The position numbers and the translations under genes are program-made. From assembly GCA_019633425.1 (NCBI GenBank), contig WSUB01000213.1, positions 1 to 62,079 of the forward strand: DNA of 62,079 nucleotides, in the 5' to 3' direction. How positions within the stretch are numbered: position 1 is the first letter of the stretch; each line of letters begins with the position of its first letter. The notes below the pieces were generated by a model. The model had not been told where the DNA came from and did no database searches. It saw only the letters and a list, made by a program, of their open reading frames with translations. This document shows positions 22,822 to 34,318 of this stretch, piece after piece. Source of the DNA: Tulasnella sp. 424 (Eukaryota > Basidiomycota > Agaricomycetes > Cantharellales > Tulasnellaceae).

Positions 22822-23423
22822 GTCCCTCGCACAAGTCCTTCCCTCAATGCGGTTTGCGGTACTTGCTCGGAGCTCGAGCTCGCTGTTGCTACATAATTGC
22901 CCCAGTTCCGGTGGGGGCAGGTGATAAGGACTGTGTGTCAGAACGCTACCAGTGCATCTCTAAGAGGGAAAAAAGCGACGGACAGAATTGCACTTTCTTC
23001 GAGAGAAGGGTTGGATGGTGGTCGTGCTGCGGGTGAGTCTCTGTCGGTGGTTGGACAAATAAGGCCAATCGTCCGGTCCCGATGCGCCGGTGTCTCTTAA
23101 CCGAAGCCGGGTCGCCGTGATCGAGTTTTTGGTGGATGCTGTATTCGTTTATCTGTTTATTTAGTTGGGACTTTTGTACGTGGAAGATGCCGAGGTTTGT
23201 CAAATTCAAAAGTCTTCAGGAGTTAGGGGGGTTCATCAAGTTGGGTAGCGTGTGGCTTCGTCCAGCCGTGTTCGACACGTAGTATATCAATATTGATGCA
23301 AACAGTACTACAGATAGATCCACATACACGTCAACCAGTACAGGACAATAAATAAACCACAGAAAGGCGACACACAACATTAGAATAAACCAATCGGAGG
23401 TATACTTTGGGTCCAGCCCACTT
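22822..23423. other. Intergenic between kinesin and F-box copy 8
   Basis: Holds the 3' flank of the kinesin gene and the 5' flank of F-box copy 8, both transcribed leftwards. Short frames only; no repeat or motif that I can support. Confidence 0.4.
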
Positions 23424-26400
23424 TCACATCGCGACTGGCACGTTTTCTTTATCTTCCACAGATACAGAGGTCGCGGCTGGAGGGCGTACAGGTGATACAG
23501 GGGCAGGAACGTCTGCGAAACTGGCTTCCGTTTCGGCAAGGCTGAGGTTGCCGATCAAGAGTTCCACTTCGTCCTCTTCTACGACATTAGGTGCCCGGGA
23601 ACGAGACCGGGACCGTTTTAACAATGGTAACGAAGATTTCATCTGAAGTCCCGGGGTTCGGCCTCGGGGAGTTGACGTTGCGGGTTGCGTTTCAGAGAGG
23701 GGAGATAGAGTTGGTCGGTATGAGTTCAAGTGTGATGCCGAGTTGGACGGTGTCAACAGCCCGGCTCTTGACGAGCTGATGTGACAGTCGATCTCTCGAA
23801 CGAAACCAACTAACGCAATCTTCTCTTGCTCGACTTTGACCCGTATCTAGGGTGGGGTCGCCAAGTCAGCGCTCTGCAAAATCGGAGACCACTCCAAACG
23901 TACCTGCTTCTCTCTTTCCAATGCCATCTCCAACTCTTCGATGTAGCTGGACTTGTCTTTCAGAGTTTCCTCCAAAGCATCGACCTTTGGTTGCCACTCA
24001 TTCTCGACGTCTTCCTTGACTTGCCTCAACGGGGCGCCCAGATTGTCTTCGTAACCACGAGTAACGATCTCCAGTTCCTTGACGGTCTTCCGCAGCTCGT
24101 CGATGAGTCGGTCTTTCTCGCTCTCCGGTGCGTCATGTGGGAGTAAGGGGCGGGCGGATAACGAGGCTTCGAGAGAGAGGATTTGGTTGGCCTGGGATTC
24201 GATGGTTCGCTTCGCAGACAGCAGTTGTTCTTGGAGCTGGAATGGACTTAGGTCGAAGTCGAGCTTGGATGGGCTAGCGGGTCGAGACTAAGAGGCGGTA
24301 ACTTAGCTGCCAACCTCTGGCCAGGAGTGGTTAAAATCCGGCGTACCTCTCCTTCGGGATCCCCAACATTGTTCTGCGTTAGGATCAGCCTCGTAAGCTG
24401 CTTGATCCTCGAGCTCAAGTCGTGCATAGCCTTGTTCTCGTCCAGCTTCTCCCTCTCGCTAAGTCTCCTCTTGGCCTTGGGCGCCGTAACCTCTCGTTCA
24501 CGCTCCGCAAGCCTTCCTTTGAGTTCCTCAATCTCCTTCCGGTATCGTTCGATAAGCGCGTCTGTGTCGACAATCTCTTTGCGAGTAGCGTTAAGCTGTA
24601 AGGTGATGCAGGCGGTCAGGCCAGGTAGGGGAGGCAAGGGAAGAACGATACTCACATGCACTTTCTTGACCCTCGAGGCAAACTGCAACGTTGAGGTGGA
24701 CTCGGCAACTGAGGCGGGGGAAGGGTTCAACGTGCATACGACCGAAATACGGGCGTTGCCAGATAAAGAAGGCTGCAGGAGCTTGGTGAGTTTACTATTG
24801 CGGAACGGGACGAAATCCCTATAAAAGCCAAAGGCTAGGTGAGAACCCGCCCCGAAATTAATAGCTCGCCGTCATTCACGCACTTTTTAGTCTTTGTAGC
24901 ATTTTCCGCCAGGGTTCCGATGACCGTACCGAGTGTAAGTAGGCTTTGGTTGATGTATTTGCCCTCGTTCGTTCGCTCTTTGTTGCTGGTAGCTCTTTCT
25001 GACCCAGCGAGGTCGATTAGGCTCTGTCACAAAACGGTCAGCGGAGCGCGGTCGAAGAACTGGAAAGCGAACGTACAAGGGTTGACGTCCTAACCGACCG
25101 GCCACCTTTAGCTTGCAGCTTGCTTCCACCTGGAGTCATGGGGACACCTCCAATTGAAGGCGACGGTGGGACATCTACACTATCAGAAGCGCCCGCTTCC
25201 CTAGATTCGATGACCTAGAAAAGGAAATGTCAGCGCCAAAAACGGCCTATGTTGGCCAGAAGAAGCTCACCAGGCGAAAAACGCTGTGGCTTCTGCTGCT
25301 CCGGGCATTCCAGTCGGTGGTGGCGGTCCTTCGGTTTGCTTCTCCGCGTTCGAGAACTTCTTTCAGGCCCTTGACACTCATGACCACCTCCTCTCTCAGC
25401 CCTGGCACGACACCATTGTCCTGCAGAGGTAGACCCCCACTAGCTCCAACAGCAGATGAGGGTGAGAGCAGGTCGTGGATTTGCTCCTTGTATATCTCCA
25501 GGTAGGATGCCCGGAGCAGGAATTCTCGGTCGGGTGTGTTGCGGATGTACGTAAACACGTCTCGCATAGCACGAGGAATGATGCCTGGTTCCGTTTCAGA
25601 GCCGGAGAGCGTGAATGTCTTCCCGGACGCGGTTTGACCGTACGCGAAGACCACTGCGTTGTAGCCTTCCATTGCGGCGCGAACATGGCTTTTGGCGGCG
25701 GCGTTGTAGATGGGTTTGTTCTCAGAGCCAGTGAGCACATTGTCTGAAACCGTCCCAAAAATGTTAGCCGGCGTTTTCTAGGAAGCAGGCCTCGCGAACC
25801 GTAAGTATACTCAGGATTGGGAACCCCATTCCTTGCATGCTCTTGCCGCAGCTGCACGACCGCCGGACGTTCGTTATTCCACGCAGAAGGTTCCCCTTCG
25901 TCTGCAGGCTTCAGCCTGGGAGTGCATCAGCTTGAGACGACAAGCCCAACAGAAGTGAACCTTACCTCACGGATACCAACACCTTATCCTTTGAGCCTGC
26001 ACCAAGTATGAATTGCTCCTCGTCAAGGTCTATCGATACGTCGCCATCCTCTACTGTCGTCCAATCCACCAGGCTAGACTCGAAGTCGGCGAGAGGGAAG
26101 AGCGGGAGAAGTTTCGTGGTTGCTGCTTTGCTGGGACTTGGTAAAGGACTGCTGGTTGCCGACCGATGCCCATTTGGCACCCGGGCTGGCGAAAAGTACA
26201 AGTTTGAGCTCTTTTTGCGAACTCTGCTTTCAGCTGTGATCGCGGCTCTGATCTTGGTTGGTTGCTGTTGGGAAGGCGTGCCGACGCGGATCCCTAGAGA
26301 CGACATTGGCCTCGGTGATCGGGTTGGTGTTGAGGATCGCTCAGGAAAGTCTAGGGTTGCTGTCGCGTTCCGAACACGTTTTGGTGTCGATGGCGCGTTT

Positions 26401-26432
26401 CGAGCCATTGGGGGTTTTGAGTCGACGGCCAT
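23424..26432 (-). CDS. Kinesin motor protein (kinesin-7/Kip2-like)
   Basis: Nine exons, complement(join(23424..23846,23904..24263,24347..24595,24656..24818,24884..25023,25077..25214,25271..25743,25800..25915,25966..26432)), all phases consistent, 842 aa. ATG at 26432. A Ser/Pro/Arg-rich N-terminal tail of ~140 residues leads into the motor (KDKVLVSVR at the start). The P-loop GQTASGKT is at ~230-237, switch I SSRSH at ~343-347 and switch II DLAGSE at ~402-407. [20 protein letters not shown] follows, and [11 protein letters not shown] marks the end of the motor. A coiled coil comes next ([31 protein letters not shown]), then a Ser/Pro-rich tail. The N-terminal motor with basic extension and weak coiled coil suits the CENP-E/Kip2 class, a microtubule plus-end-directed transporter. 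Class assignment is inference. Confidence 0.9.
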
Positions 26433-27149
26433 TGAAGATTTATGAGGAGATGGCGTCGTTCAGTTTGGTGTTCGAATCCAAACCGCGTTTCATCGGCACG
26501 TGACTGGATGCTCCCGTAAGTCTAGAACCAACGGGGAAAGCGGAGAAGAGCGGCGGTAAAGCGGATTTAGCGTCTCGGGCAGGAGCTACCTCCAACCTGA
26601 TTTCCCGAGACATAACTGAATTGAATTCAGGGTCTTCTATCTGACATCAGCGGGCGTGCCTCGCTTCGGATCCAGCCCACAACACTCGGCTTTCGAATTA
26701 CGGGAAGTCATCCACCAGCTAGGTCGGAAGCCTAGCAGACCCTTCCTCTCCCATGCCCTGCCACTCAAAGGTCGCATTTCACCACCTTGTTTGGTTTCTC
26801 CTCCCACAGTACCTCCACAGATACTCGTCGACATACTATGGAATGGCCTTTGATAATAAGTGGCTCTACTTTATCCCTCGAAAAAGGCCACGCACAAGAC
26901 TAAACGCCCAAGGATCGACTTTCTCCAGCAGATGACCCCCAGGTGTTCTGCATGTTAATATCGTAGAAATCACCTTTCTTCACGCGATTGAACCTCATGA
27001 TACGTGGCTTACCTTGAGGACGACAAGTCCTCGCCGTGACTAGTCTCTCGACGTGGCTTTGGGGCGCTAATCGCGTTCTATAGAGAAGCTTTCGAGGGTC
27101 GTGCAATGCGGCATCGCGCAATGGATCGCTCACTACTCCCCACAACCCA
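26433..27149. other. Kinesin upstream region and duplicated 5' flank of dsRBD gene D2
   Basis: The first ~200 bp probably contains the kinesin promoter. From about 26.65 kb on, the DNA resembles 17.77-18.0 kb (see that entry) and forms the 5' flank of D2. An antisense frame crosses 26900-27340, but it only mirrors the D2 exon. Confidence 0.45.
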
Positions 27150-27522
27150 ATGAGTAACGCCCTAGGTATGTCTTTGAAGGATCTGAACGAATTTTTACAT
27201 CTATTAACTGGACTTCCGTTAGATGACGCTCGATATTTTATGCTCCTCCACAACATGGCGAGGGCCAGGAGGGTTTCCGTCACCGGCATGGTTTGTGTTT
27301 CCGACGGGCCAAGACATCGGCCATCGTGGACCGCTACCATTCAAGGTACGTTTCCAGTGATGGCTAGAGGGTGTCTCATCTCATAACGATCATGCGATAC
27401 AAGTTAACGACTGCTACTTCACGGCTGTTGGTCGAACAAAATCTGAGGCCAAAGACGAAGCCGCTAAGCAGGCACTGCAAGCACTAGGGTTTCTTGATAC
27501 TTCGAGCCTTGAGAGCCTCTAA
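27150..27522 (+). CDS. dsRBD microprotein D2
   Basis: join(27150..27165,27223..27345,27404..27522), 85 aa. The first exon is 16 nt (M-S-N-A-L plus one base). The introns are 57 and 58 nt with 'gtatgt…ttag' and 'gtacgt…caag'. The protein is almost nothing but one double-stranded-RNA-binding domain. Helix 1 is DDARYFMLLHNMARARR, the β-loop has SDGPRHRPSW, the third strand is VNDCYFTAVG, and helix 2 is TKSEAKDEAAKQALQALGF. The GPxH loop and the K-x-x-A-K of helix 2, which contact dsRNA in known dsRBDs, are both present. No signal peptide or second domain. It probably acts as a free dsRNA binder or competitor in the cytosol or nucleus; the target is unknown. Confidence 0.85.
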
Positions 27523-28807
27523 TACGGCGACCCGCAAAGGAACATTCTTAGGGACTAAATCCAAAAGGAACATTTTTAGGGACGATATCCAAGCGATCTA
27601 TGTCGGACGTTTATATTATGACTGTAATTGGACTTAGCCATTAGTCAGTCTTGCTCTAGGGGTGGTTAAGTCGTCGTGTTTTACGCCTGTCGACTCCTCT
27701 GCCTCGTGTCGGATCGAGCCTCACGCCCCAAGTGGCTTTTCTATGCAGGGTCCAGTCCTCAACGAGTTTGTGGACTTTCGCCAAGATTATCTGTAGACTG
27801 GTACAAGTCCCGCCGGTGGCAAGACCCTCTGCACTTGGGGAATGAGGAAGAAGTCATTTTTGTCTGCCACGCGGCACAGGAAACTGGCACGCTGAGCCTG
27901 TTCTATTCCCAGAACATTCTCAGCGCGATTCCGCCTCTACTTTCCAAGTCTCATCATAACTACTTAGGACTTCTGGCTAGTGAAATAGCCGGGAATCTTT
28001 GTGGTTACTTTTATTAATTGATCCCGAGTGGTGACACGGCTCGATAAAAGAAGACTAGGAGAGCGGCGACCTTGATGATTTGTTCTAGCATCGACCTTTG
28101 AGCAGGGTAGCTTCGGATGAAGGAGAGCATACCCTGAATGCTGCGTAGGTTGAGGAATTCGCTTTTGTGCTTCTATTCCACTCTACGCCCACCGGCTTTG
28201 AGTTCCATCACAAAGGTCACCGATAGACGCTCCTAGTTTAGTCGCTCATTGCAGCCAATGATAGCATGACTCAGAGCGCCTTTTTTTGTCTTGGTTGCCC
28301 GAGATTCTTGCGATTGGTTTAAACCTCTATACGGCGAGGCTGAATGCCGCCCTGGCCATTTCTTTGACAAATGATTCAAATTGCTCTTTTCTAGCACCTA
28401 GGCGCTTGACACCACTACTTGGTTACCGTTCATTCTACGGGTCGTAGGCTACCTGGAACCTTAAACACGTGGTGGTTCGGTACTGTACCAAGCACTGAGC
28501 GGATCCTGTTTTCCTTCCGTCGGAATCAGTTTATGGTACCAACTTTAGTCCACAAAGGTTACAGTGGTTGAATAGAGGCGGCTCCGGCATTGTACGTCCT
28601 CTACAGGCATGCGACCCTTCTCTCTCTGATTTCCTTCACTCTACCTCGTTCCCCCCCCCCCCACACACACACAGAGCAATGCAACCGCAAAACTAATAAA
28701 TCCCTATAGCATTTTATTTTACCTTTCCTCGTCTTCCGTTGAAGAACACGAGCTACTGCTCGGCATATGTGACCTCGCGGGGAGTATAGACTAGCGGAAT
28801 TTAGTAG

Positions 28808-28866
28808 TTGACCGCTGAATCACTGCTACGTAAATTGAATTTACGTCGCAGTGATTTAGCCGTCAA
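28808..28866. repeat. 59-bp near-perfect palindrome
   Basis: The left arm TTGACCGCTGAATCACTGC and onward faces its own complement without a spacer. The right arm reads back as TTGACGGCTAAATCACTGC and onward, with about four mismatches over roughly 29 bp per arm. It could be a cruciform-forming site, or two abutting terminal repeats left after loss of an element's interior. Confidence 0.7.
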
Positions 28867-29257
28867 GTTTCCAGCTAATTTTCATGGCGCGCCAGGCAAC
28901 CACAAACATAAACCTAGAAGCAACTCTGTCTATATGATTATCAAGGCAGGATATCTAAGAAGGTGACAGAGTGCCCTTCTACTCATAAGGTGACTTGCGG
29001 TCAGAGAGGCATTGCGAAATTAGGAAGGCAAGTAGTCTAACTAGCATATAGACCTTGATACGACGGCATGTTCGTTCTTGCAAATAGACGTTTAAGCTTG
29101 GGGAGACTTCAAATCGCGTTCGGCTCGTGGGTGAGAAGCTGTCGCATGCCCCAACGGGAACAACATTACCTTTTGAACGTCGCTCTAAAGCTGCAACACT
29201 CTTTCGCAACCCAACAGTCTATCGGCCCTCTTACCGAGCTCTAGCTCACGGATCATA

Positions 29258-29718
29258 GTTACAGCCGTTTGCAAAAATGATGATAGTCGAGGACGAAAAG
29301 AATAAAAGAAGGGATCGGGAAGGAGTCCCGTTTGGTCCCGGGTGTCGTCCTTTACCCCAAAAGGGAGGTGTGACCGCAGCGTCACGCCTGTCACTATTTG
29401 TGAAGCTGTCCGGACTCCCTCGATGCGTCGTCGTCGTGGATCTATCATTACATGTAAGGTAAAATACAAGTGGCAAGGTCTTTCGCTCATTGGGTAGTGG
29501 TCGTTGTTATCCGGTTAGCGATGAGTAGAGGGAGATCTTTCGAGATGGGTTGGAGAGGGGCGAAAAGACACCCGAGCGGTGTTGAACGTGACATCTCCCT
29601 TTTGGGATCTCAAGTGACCGGTATCACCCCAATCCCGGTTCTCTCTATATCCCTCTCTATCCTCTCTATTTTCTTTTTCTTTTTTCCTCCTGTCATCATT
29701 TATGCAAATAGCTGTAAG
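29258..29718. repeat. Imperfect foldback (inverted repeat, arms about 130 nt)
   Basis: The outer arms are 'ttacagccgtttgcaaaaat' at 29259 and the reverse complement of 'atttatgcaaatagctgtaa' near 29698-29717. The inner arms are 'cccaaaagggaggtgtgacc' at 29355-29374 and the reverse complement of 29587-29610. The order and spacing of the blocks are kept, and purine-rich stretches also pair. The loop is about 190 nt. If transcribed, it would form an imperfect long hairpin. It may be a degenerate foldback transposon. Confidence 0.55.
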
Positions 29719-30909
29719 ATGGTTATGTTGAATGCTTCGCTTAAAGTGTTCACCACGCTGTAGTGCAGCGCAAGCTTCTGAGAACGAGCGCTTGATGTTA
29801 GAGGCTGGCCAATGAATATCCTGAGCCTTAGGTTGGAAATTCAACATCTATGATAACCGAATACTAATCCCCTGGGGAGAACGGCGGTTACTTGTGGTCT
29901 AGAATCGGGTTTATATTGCGATTCCGCCGGACAGAGGGGCTCCTAGCCGAACGGACGATCGCGAACCAACCGTCAAACGAAACAAGTTTACGGGATAGAA
30001 TGCAGGTTTACGATTCAGAAGCTAACACTTCAGGTGAGGTAGAGGAAAACCGCGAGTGGGCGCATGGCCGCCGACCCGTTCCCGCCCTTCTAAATAGCAA
30101 CAGAGCCGCTTGATCGGGACTAGTGCTCGCGTATGTAACCACATTCTCTTTCCTTTTATGCAATTTATACTCATTCTGTTTCTGATCAGCTGAATGATTC
30201 ACTGTGTAGCCCAAAAATCCGGATCTTGCGGCAAGTAGCGCGTGATACGGAATCCCATGGCATTTTCTTCACTTTCCTCATTTGCAACGTCGCCGTTCCG
30301 AGGAAAAGGGTGAGTTTCTCGGTCAAGCTCGTAAACGCTGCTCAATTCTAACCCTTAAAGTTGAAACTTTCTGTACATTCCGTGACAGGGCAAAGCCTCG
30401 CGTTTGGCAGCTGTCATCGCCTAGGGGCCGGTGAAAACTGCGCCCACCACGATCACGCTATTCCCTTCAAGCATTTTGCAGACTAATGGTGGTGCTGGGA
30501 GTAGGCAGCGGGCTCCACTTTGATGCCTGTGTGCATAGAGGAATCACACTTACCTCGGGTAGTTTAGGAGCGGGGAACTCGACCGAAGTCACGGGCCTTG
30601 TTAAAGGTTGGCGAGGAGCCGACGAGTGAAAACACATGAATTACGTATAAAAGAGGCCTGCCATGGCGACCTTATGGCTGAATGGATTTATTCATTTCCG
30701 TCTTGCGGTTACCTTGCGTATTCCTAAAGAGGCTGCCCTCATTGACAATCCATTGCTTTTGTGAATCATTTGAAAACCATTAGTATAACATCTCCACCGT
30801 CTTAAGTGCACACCATACCATCAAACGAAGCGGTAGCGGTGGGGTTCTGTCTAGAAACATGCTACCGAGGTGTCGCATAAGGCGCTGGGCCCTCCGCCGC
30901 GTGTCGCAT

Positions 30910-30970
30910 AATATATAACGGCGGTGGTTTCCTAGGACACATCCTTCACCAAATCCCAGTCCCAGCAGTA
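30910..30970 (+). promoter_or_regulatory. TATA-like element upstream of dsRBD gene D3
   Basis: 'atatataacggcgg' about 55 bp before the D3 start. The same 'TATATAACGG' stands about 50 bp before the start of D5 (37486-37496) while the surrounding sequence has diverged, so it is probably a conserved core promoter. Confidence 0.5.
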
Positions 30971-31332
30971 ATGGAAGATGGCTCCCGTACGACACTTTTA
31001 CAATATTCAGGCTTCGCCGATGCGTCGGTCACTGAGAGGGATCCTTGCGCAGGTGGTCCTAGATACTTCATGCATCTGCATAACATGGTACGAGCAAGAC
31101 GACTTCGAGGGCTTGATACCACTTCGGTGTTGGAGGGGCCCCAGCATCGGCCTCTTTGGACATTCACAATCACAGGTATGTGGCCTCAAGTCCCAAAACG
31201 TCCCGCACAGTAATATCATAATTTCACAAAGTTAACGATCAGTACTTCACTGCGACTGGCTTAACCAAAGCTGAAGCGCGGGAAGGTGCTGCAATGCGGG
31301 CTCTGGATACGTTCGGGTTTCTCGCCGATTAA
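30971..31332 (+). CDS. dsRBD microprotein D3
   Basis: join(30971..30986,31053..31175,31232..31332), 79 aa. The exon 1 peptide is MEDGS plus a split Arg codon. Intron 1 ('gtacga…gcgcag') is needed to match D5, where the unspliced frame is closed. The dsRBD reads GPRYFMHLHNMVRARR, then LEGPQHRPLWTFTI, VNDQYFTATG and TKAEAREGAAMRALDTFGF, ending FLAD. The GPxH loop is kept, and the helix-2 basic residues are K and R. It sits at the start of a segment duplicated at 37.5-41.5 kb. An unspliced read of exons 1-2 would give 101 aa in this copy only, so the spliced form is preferred. Confidence 0.85.
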
Positions 31333-33921
31333 GGAGTCGAATTCCTTAAGCCAGGCTTTATGTTATATATGTATTTAGAGAAATGCAAAACCTTTTGGAG
31401 TCGGATGACTTTCCTTGAGTTCTATCTCTTGGCCAGCGTGCCCATCCAACGAGACAATCTCACAGCTAGCGAGAATTTGAGGGCTTCCGTCCTCTTGTGG
31501 GGTGTTGGAGGATCAGTTGTATTTGCTATTGGTGCCTGGAGGGCCCCGCTGTCCCGATGTGAATTTTCGCTAAACCTTTGTCTTGCTGGCTCTCGATATG
31601 CCGGCATGAAACAGGGGGTGGGAGACACGTCATATTCGGAGGCTTAGCGAAGAGACCGCATGGGATCTTTGGTCGCCATTAATATTTCCGCACCAATCCC
31701 TCAGGTAGATCCCGTAGACTGGAGCTATGTGCGGGCCCGCTTTCTACTGGTCAAATTTAGTGAGGTACTCCCCTCATCTGACTCGCAGAATTCTTTTTAC
31801 ATACACTCGGTGCCGTTCGTGGCAGCCGCGGATGGCAGCTAGGCTCCGTCAAATACTCAAAGTAACGATGACTACATATGTCTTGACTTCCATAGTCATA
31901 GCGATCACGCGGAGAGCAGTTGGGAGGGATCGAGGTATACGGCGGTGATCGCGAACAGCTCCCGTGCACGCTGAGCCCGCGAGCACATATAATTCAGGAA
32001 GGGGTTTAATGAGGAGTAACTTGGTAACCCGCACTCGACTTGATCGCGGAATGAGGAACTCTCCCTCGTTGAGCTGGATGTAACTATCGCCTAGTTCGCC
32101 GCCCACCTATTCCTGGCGATGAGAGTTACCAATACCATTCCCAGGTCTCGACGTTACCAGCGTTGACACCACTGACAACGACGACTCGTTGGCGCTGCCG
32201 GGGAGGACCTGGTCCGGTGTAGTGATAGCCACGACCTGACGCACCACAGGGAATTCCCTGACACGTGATCTGATCAACTTTCACGGCCAATTCGTCAGCA
32301 CTGCTTCTGACCGAAAGGCCCTCCTAGCGACCCCGGTGTCGCCCATAAGACTGTGATTCGAGCGCCTCAAGGTGCCGATACGGAGTGATCGATCGGCTGA
32401 GGCCGATATATGTACATATGCATTGCTTGCTGCTGGTGAGCATTACCCAGGAATCGAGGCCAGAAAGTACGTAGAAGCGAGGCCTGGGTCTGGGCGCGTG
32501 CACCGACGAACATTCCCGGAGGTCATGGTCAGGCACCACCGGAGGTCCGCGCGCCTCAATGATCCCCTTCTAACAAACACAATGTTCCTGAAGCCGACGC
32601 GACCAAAACTATATTCAACTTATGAATGATATAAATACATGCATGACTACCATTACAGTGGTTTGCATTAGAATTTGAATTCACCCTCAAAAATCACCTC
32701 GCCCGGCCTCAATCTGCTTGCCAGGGATCCCTTTCGGGAGTGATTAAGGTATTCTCCTACCTAATTAGGCATGGATGGGGCCGGGGAGATGCGAATTCCG
32801 AGGGTGAAAACACTTGTGCAAACCATATCGGGCTTGGAGTGAGGGCGCTACTTTGGTGACGTCACACGTGCAAATATTCCACGTGTCCGGCACCGCTTAC
32901 GTGCTTTAGCCCGCTTTAGTCACTCGTCTAGAGCTTCAAGGTTCACGAGACCTCCTGTTATCAGGAAAAGCGACGGGTCTCGATTATTCCCGCTGCGGAG
33001 GACTGGAGAGGGCCCCCTACTGGTTCAGGTACAATCACGTGGCATGCTCACGAGCATAAATCCCGCACACAGCCCGCACGCAGCGTCGGTCTGGTTCTCC
33101 AATGCCAAGGTTCCTTGTACGGACCACTGTTAGACGAAGAGTATTGATGCGCACAGTTTGCTTCAAAGAATGCCTGAATCGGCCAAGCGTTGATGCCGAT
33201 ACAATGTTCCGAATTTATCAATTAGCTACTCCCTCCTGGAAGCCAACTTGAAGGATTTTGAACCAAAGGACGAGTGTCTAGGCCGCATGGCTAGCGAACA
33301 CCAGCGCCTTGCTGCGGGCTACTTCTGAAGTTCCGGATCAGTCTCGCTAGTCAACGATCAAGCACCTTGACAGGAGGCTCAACTCGCCTACCTACTCGAT
33401 AAAGAATGTCAACTGATGGGTCAGTCATCATCAAACGTAGCGGGCCCTTTACCGTGTCGGCACAGCATTATGCCTCGTTCCGCACTGGTGCAAAGTGCGG
33501 CTTCATCAGGCCGTCGGTGACCAGATCGGAGTTGGGTTTCGAACGCCCATGACGAGCTACACAGCCCATTTATCAGTCCAGCGGCTGCTACCATTGAAAT
33601 AAATACTATGATAACCATGACCTCTTGTGGTATTTCAGCTCACCCCATCTGTGATATGATCCAAGTTTTCGTTCCTACCTATCGCCGACTGCTAACGTAT
33701 AGGAGGAAGTCACGGTCCATGCAGCATGTCGTTATCCAGTCCCCTATACGTATTAACGCTTGGCACTGCATTAAGCACCGCTCGGGATCAACGACACCTG
33801 GTCACACGGTACAAGAGAATCGAAAGTTCTGTACGGAAATATCCAAGAAGCTTGATAACATCATCAGTGCGAACGCGGGATCCGTGTCGCGCATGCACCC
33901 CAGCTCCTTCCATAACTCTAC
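31333..33921. repeat. Duplicated intergenic segment (copy at 37.9-41.1 kb) with a small TIR element
   Basis: Blocks 31655-31800 match 38322-38460 ('gcatgggatctttgg', 'gggcccgctttctactggtca'). 31925-31985 matches 38590-38660 ('gatcgcgaacagctcccgtgcacg'). 32845-33960 matches 39020-41160 in the same order. No conserved reading frame links the copies, so the region is treated as non-coding. It includes the TIR element at 32661-32823. Confidence 0.6.
32661..32823. mobile_element. MITE-like element with about 45-bp terminal inverted repeats
   Basis: The left end GTTTGCATTAGAATTTGAAT and following bases, and the reverse complement of the right end (GTTTGCACAAGTGTTTTCAC and onward), share GTTTGCA, TTCACCCTC and CCCGGCC in order. 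Total length is about 163 bp with no coding capacity. I see no clear target-site duplication. Confidence 0.5.
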
Positions 33922-34318
33922 ATGGATCATGATGACGGTTCGTCCTCCGAACATTGAGAGTCTGTATTCTGATACCTAGACTAATTGGCATACCTTCGTA
34001 GCTCAAAATCGTTTCTTCATGCGGCTACATAACATTGCTAGGTCAGGAGCAATTAGTCCCCCGACCTGGGTGTGCGTTTCTCATGGCCCATATCATCGAC
34101 CGTCGTGGACGGTGACGATAGCAGGTAAGTGTTCCTAAGACTACCCTACTAATCGTCATAAAAACCTAATGAAAATATCAAAACAAGTCAACGATCGATA
34201 CTTCATTGCAGTCGGTCCTAGCAAGTCCTCGGCCCGAGATGAAGCGGCACGACTTGCATTAGATGCTTTTGGTTTTCTTCGTCGTACCTACTATGAGCCC
34301 GGCCGGGTGACCCCTTGA
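33922..34318 (+). CDS. dsRBD microprotein D4
   Basis: join(33922..33937,34002..34124,34188..34318), 89 aa. It starts MDHDD. Intron 1 runs from 'gttcgt' to 'ttcgtag' and intron 2 from 'gtaagt' to 'acaag'. The dsRBD is AQNRFFMRLHNIARSG, then VSHGPYHRPSWTVTI, VNDRYFIAVG and SKSSARDEAARLALDAFGF, followed by a short basic tail (LRRTYYEPGR). The GPxH loop and the helix-2 K/R are present. Together with D6 it forms a second subtype, whose donor 'gttcgt' differs from that of D3/D5. It is the second gene of the duplicated segment. Confidence 0.85.

Larger units (their letters stand above)
27523..30970. other. 3.4-kb gene-poor region with inverted repeats
   Basis: No gene recognised. It holds a near-perfect palindrome at 28808-28866, a long imperfect foldback at 29258-29718 and a C/CA-rich low-complexity tract at about 28650-28672. 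Just before 30971 lies the TATA-containing 5' flank of dsRBD gene D3. The short frames at 27676 and 29185 lack domains, and those near 29.3-29.8 kb are by-products of the foldback. Confidence 0.5.

Noticed and set aside
24248..24730. Minus frame starting [12 protein letters not shown] as a separate coiled-coil gene
   Set aside because: It joins two kinesin exons through an intron that happens to stay open; phase and motif order place it inside the kinesin gene.
25396..25857. Second minus frame of 153 codons over the kinesin motor
   Set aside because: Shadow frame; the kinesin P-loop and switch motifs lie in the other minus frame.
26900..27340. Minus-strand frame of 146 codons
   Set aside because: It is antisense to dsRBD gene D2 exons 1-2 and its flank. 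A similar antisense frame mirrors D1, so conservation follows from the plus strand.
28650..28672. C and CA run as a telomere or CRISPR-like repeat
   Set aside because: Simple low-complexity tract, single occurrence, no spacer structure; eukaryotic DNA makes CRISPR irrelevant.
30971..31213. Unspliced D3 frame adding TTLLQYSGFADAS and more before the dsRBD
   Set aside because: The same region in D5 is out of frame, while splicing the conserved 'gtacga…cag' intron makes both copies agree with the 16-nt exon of the other members.
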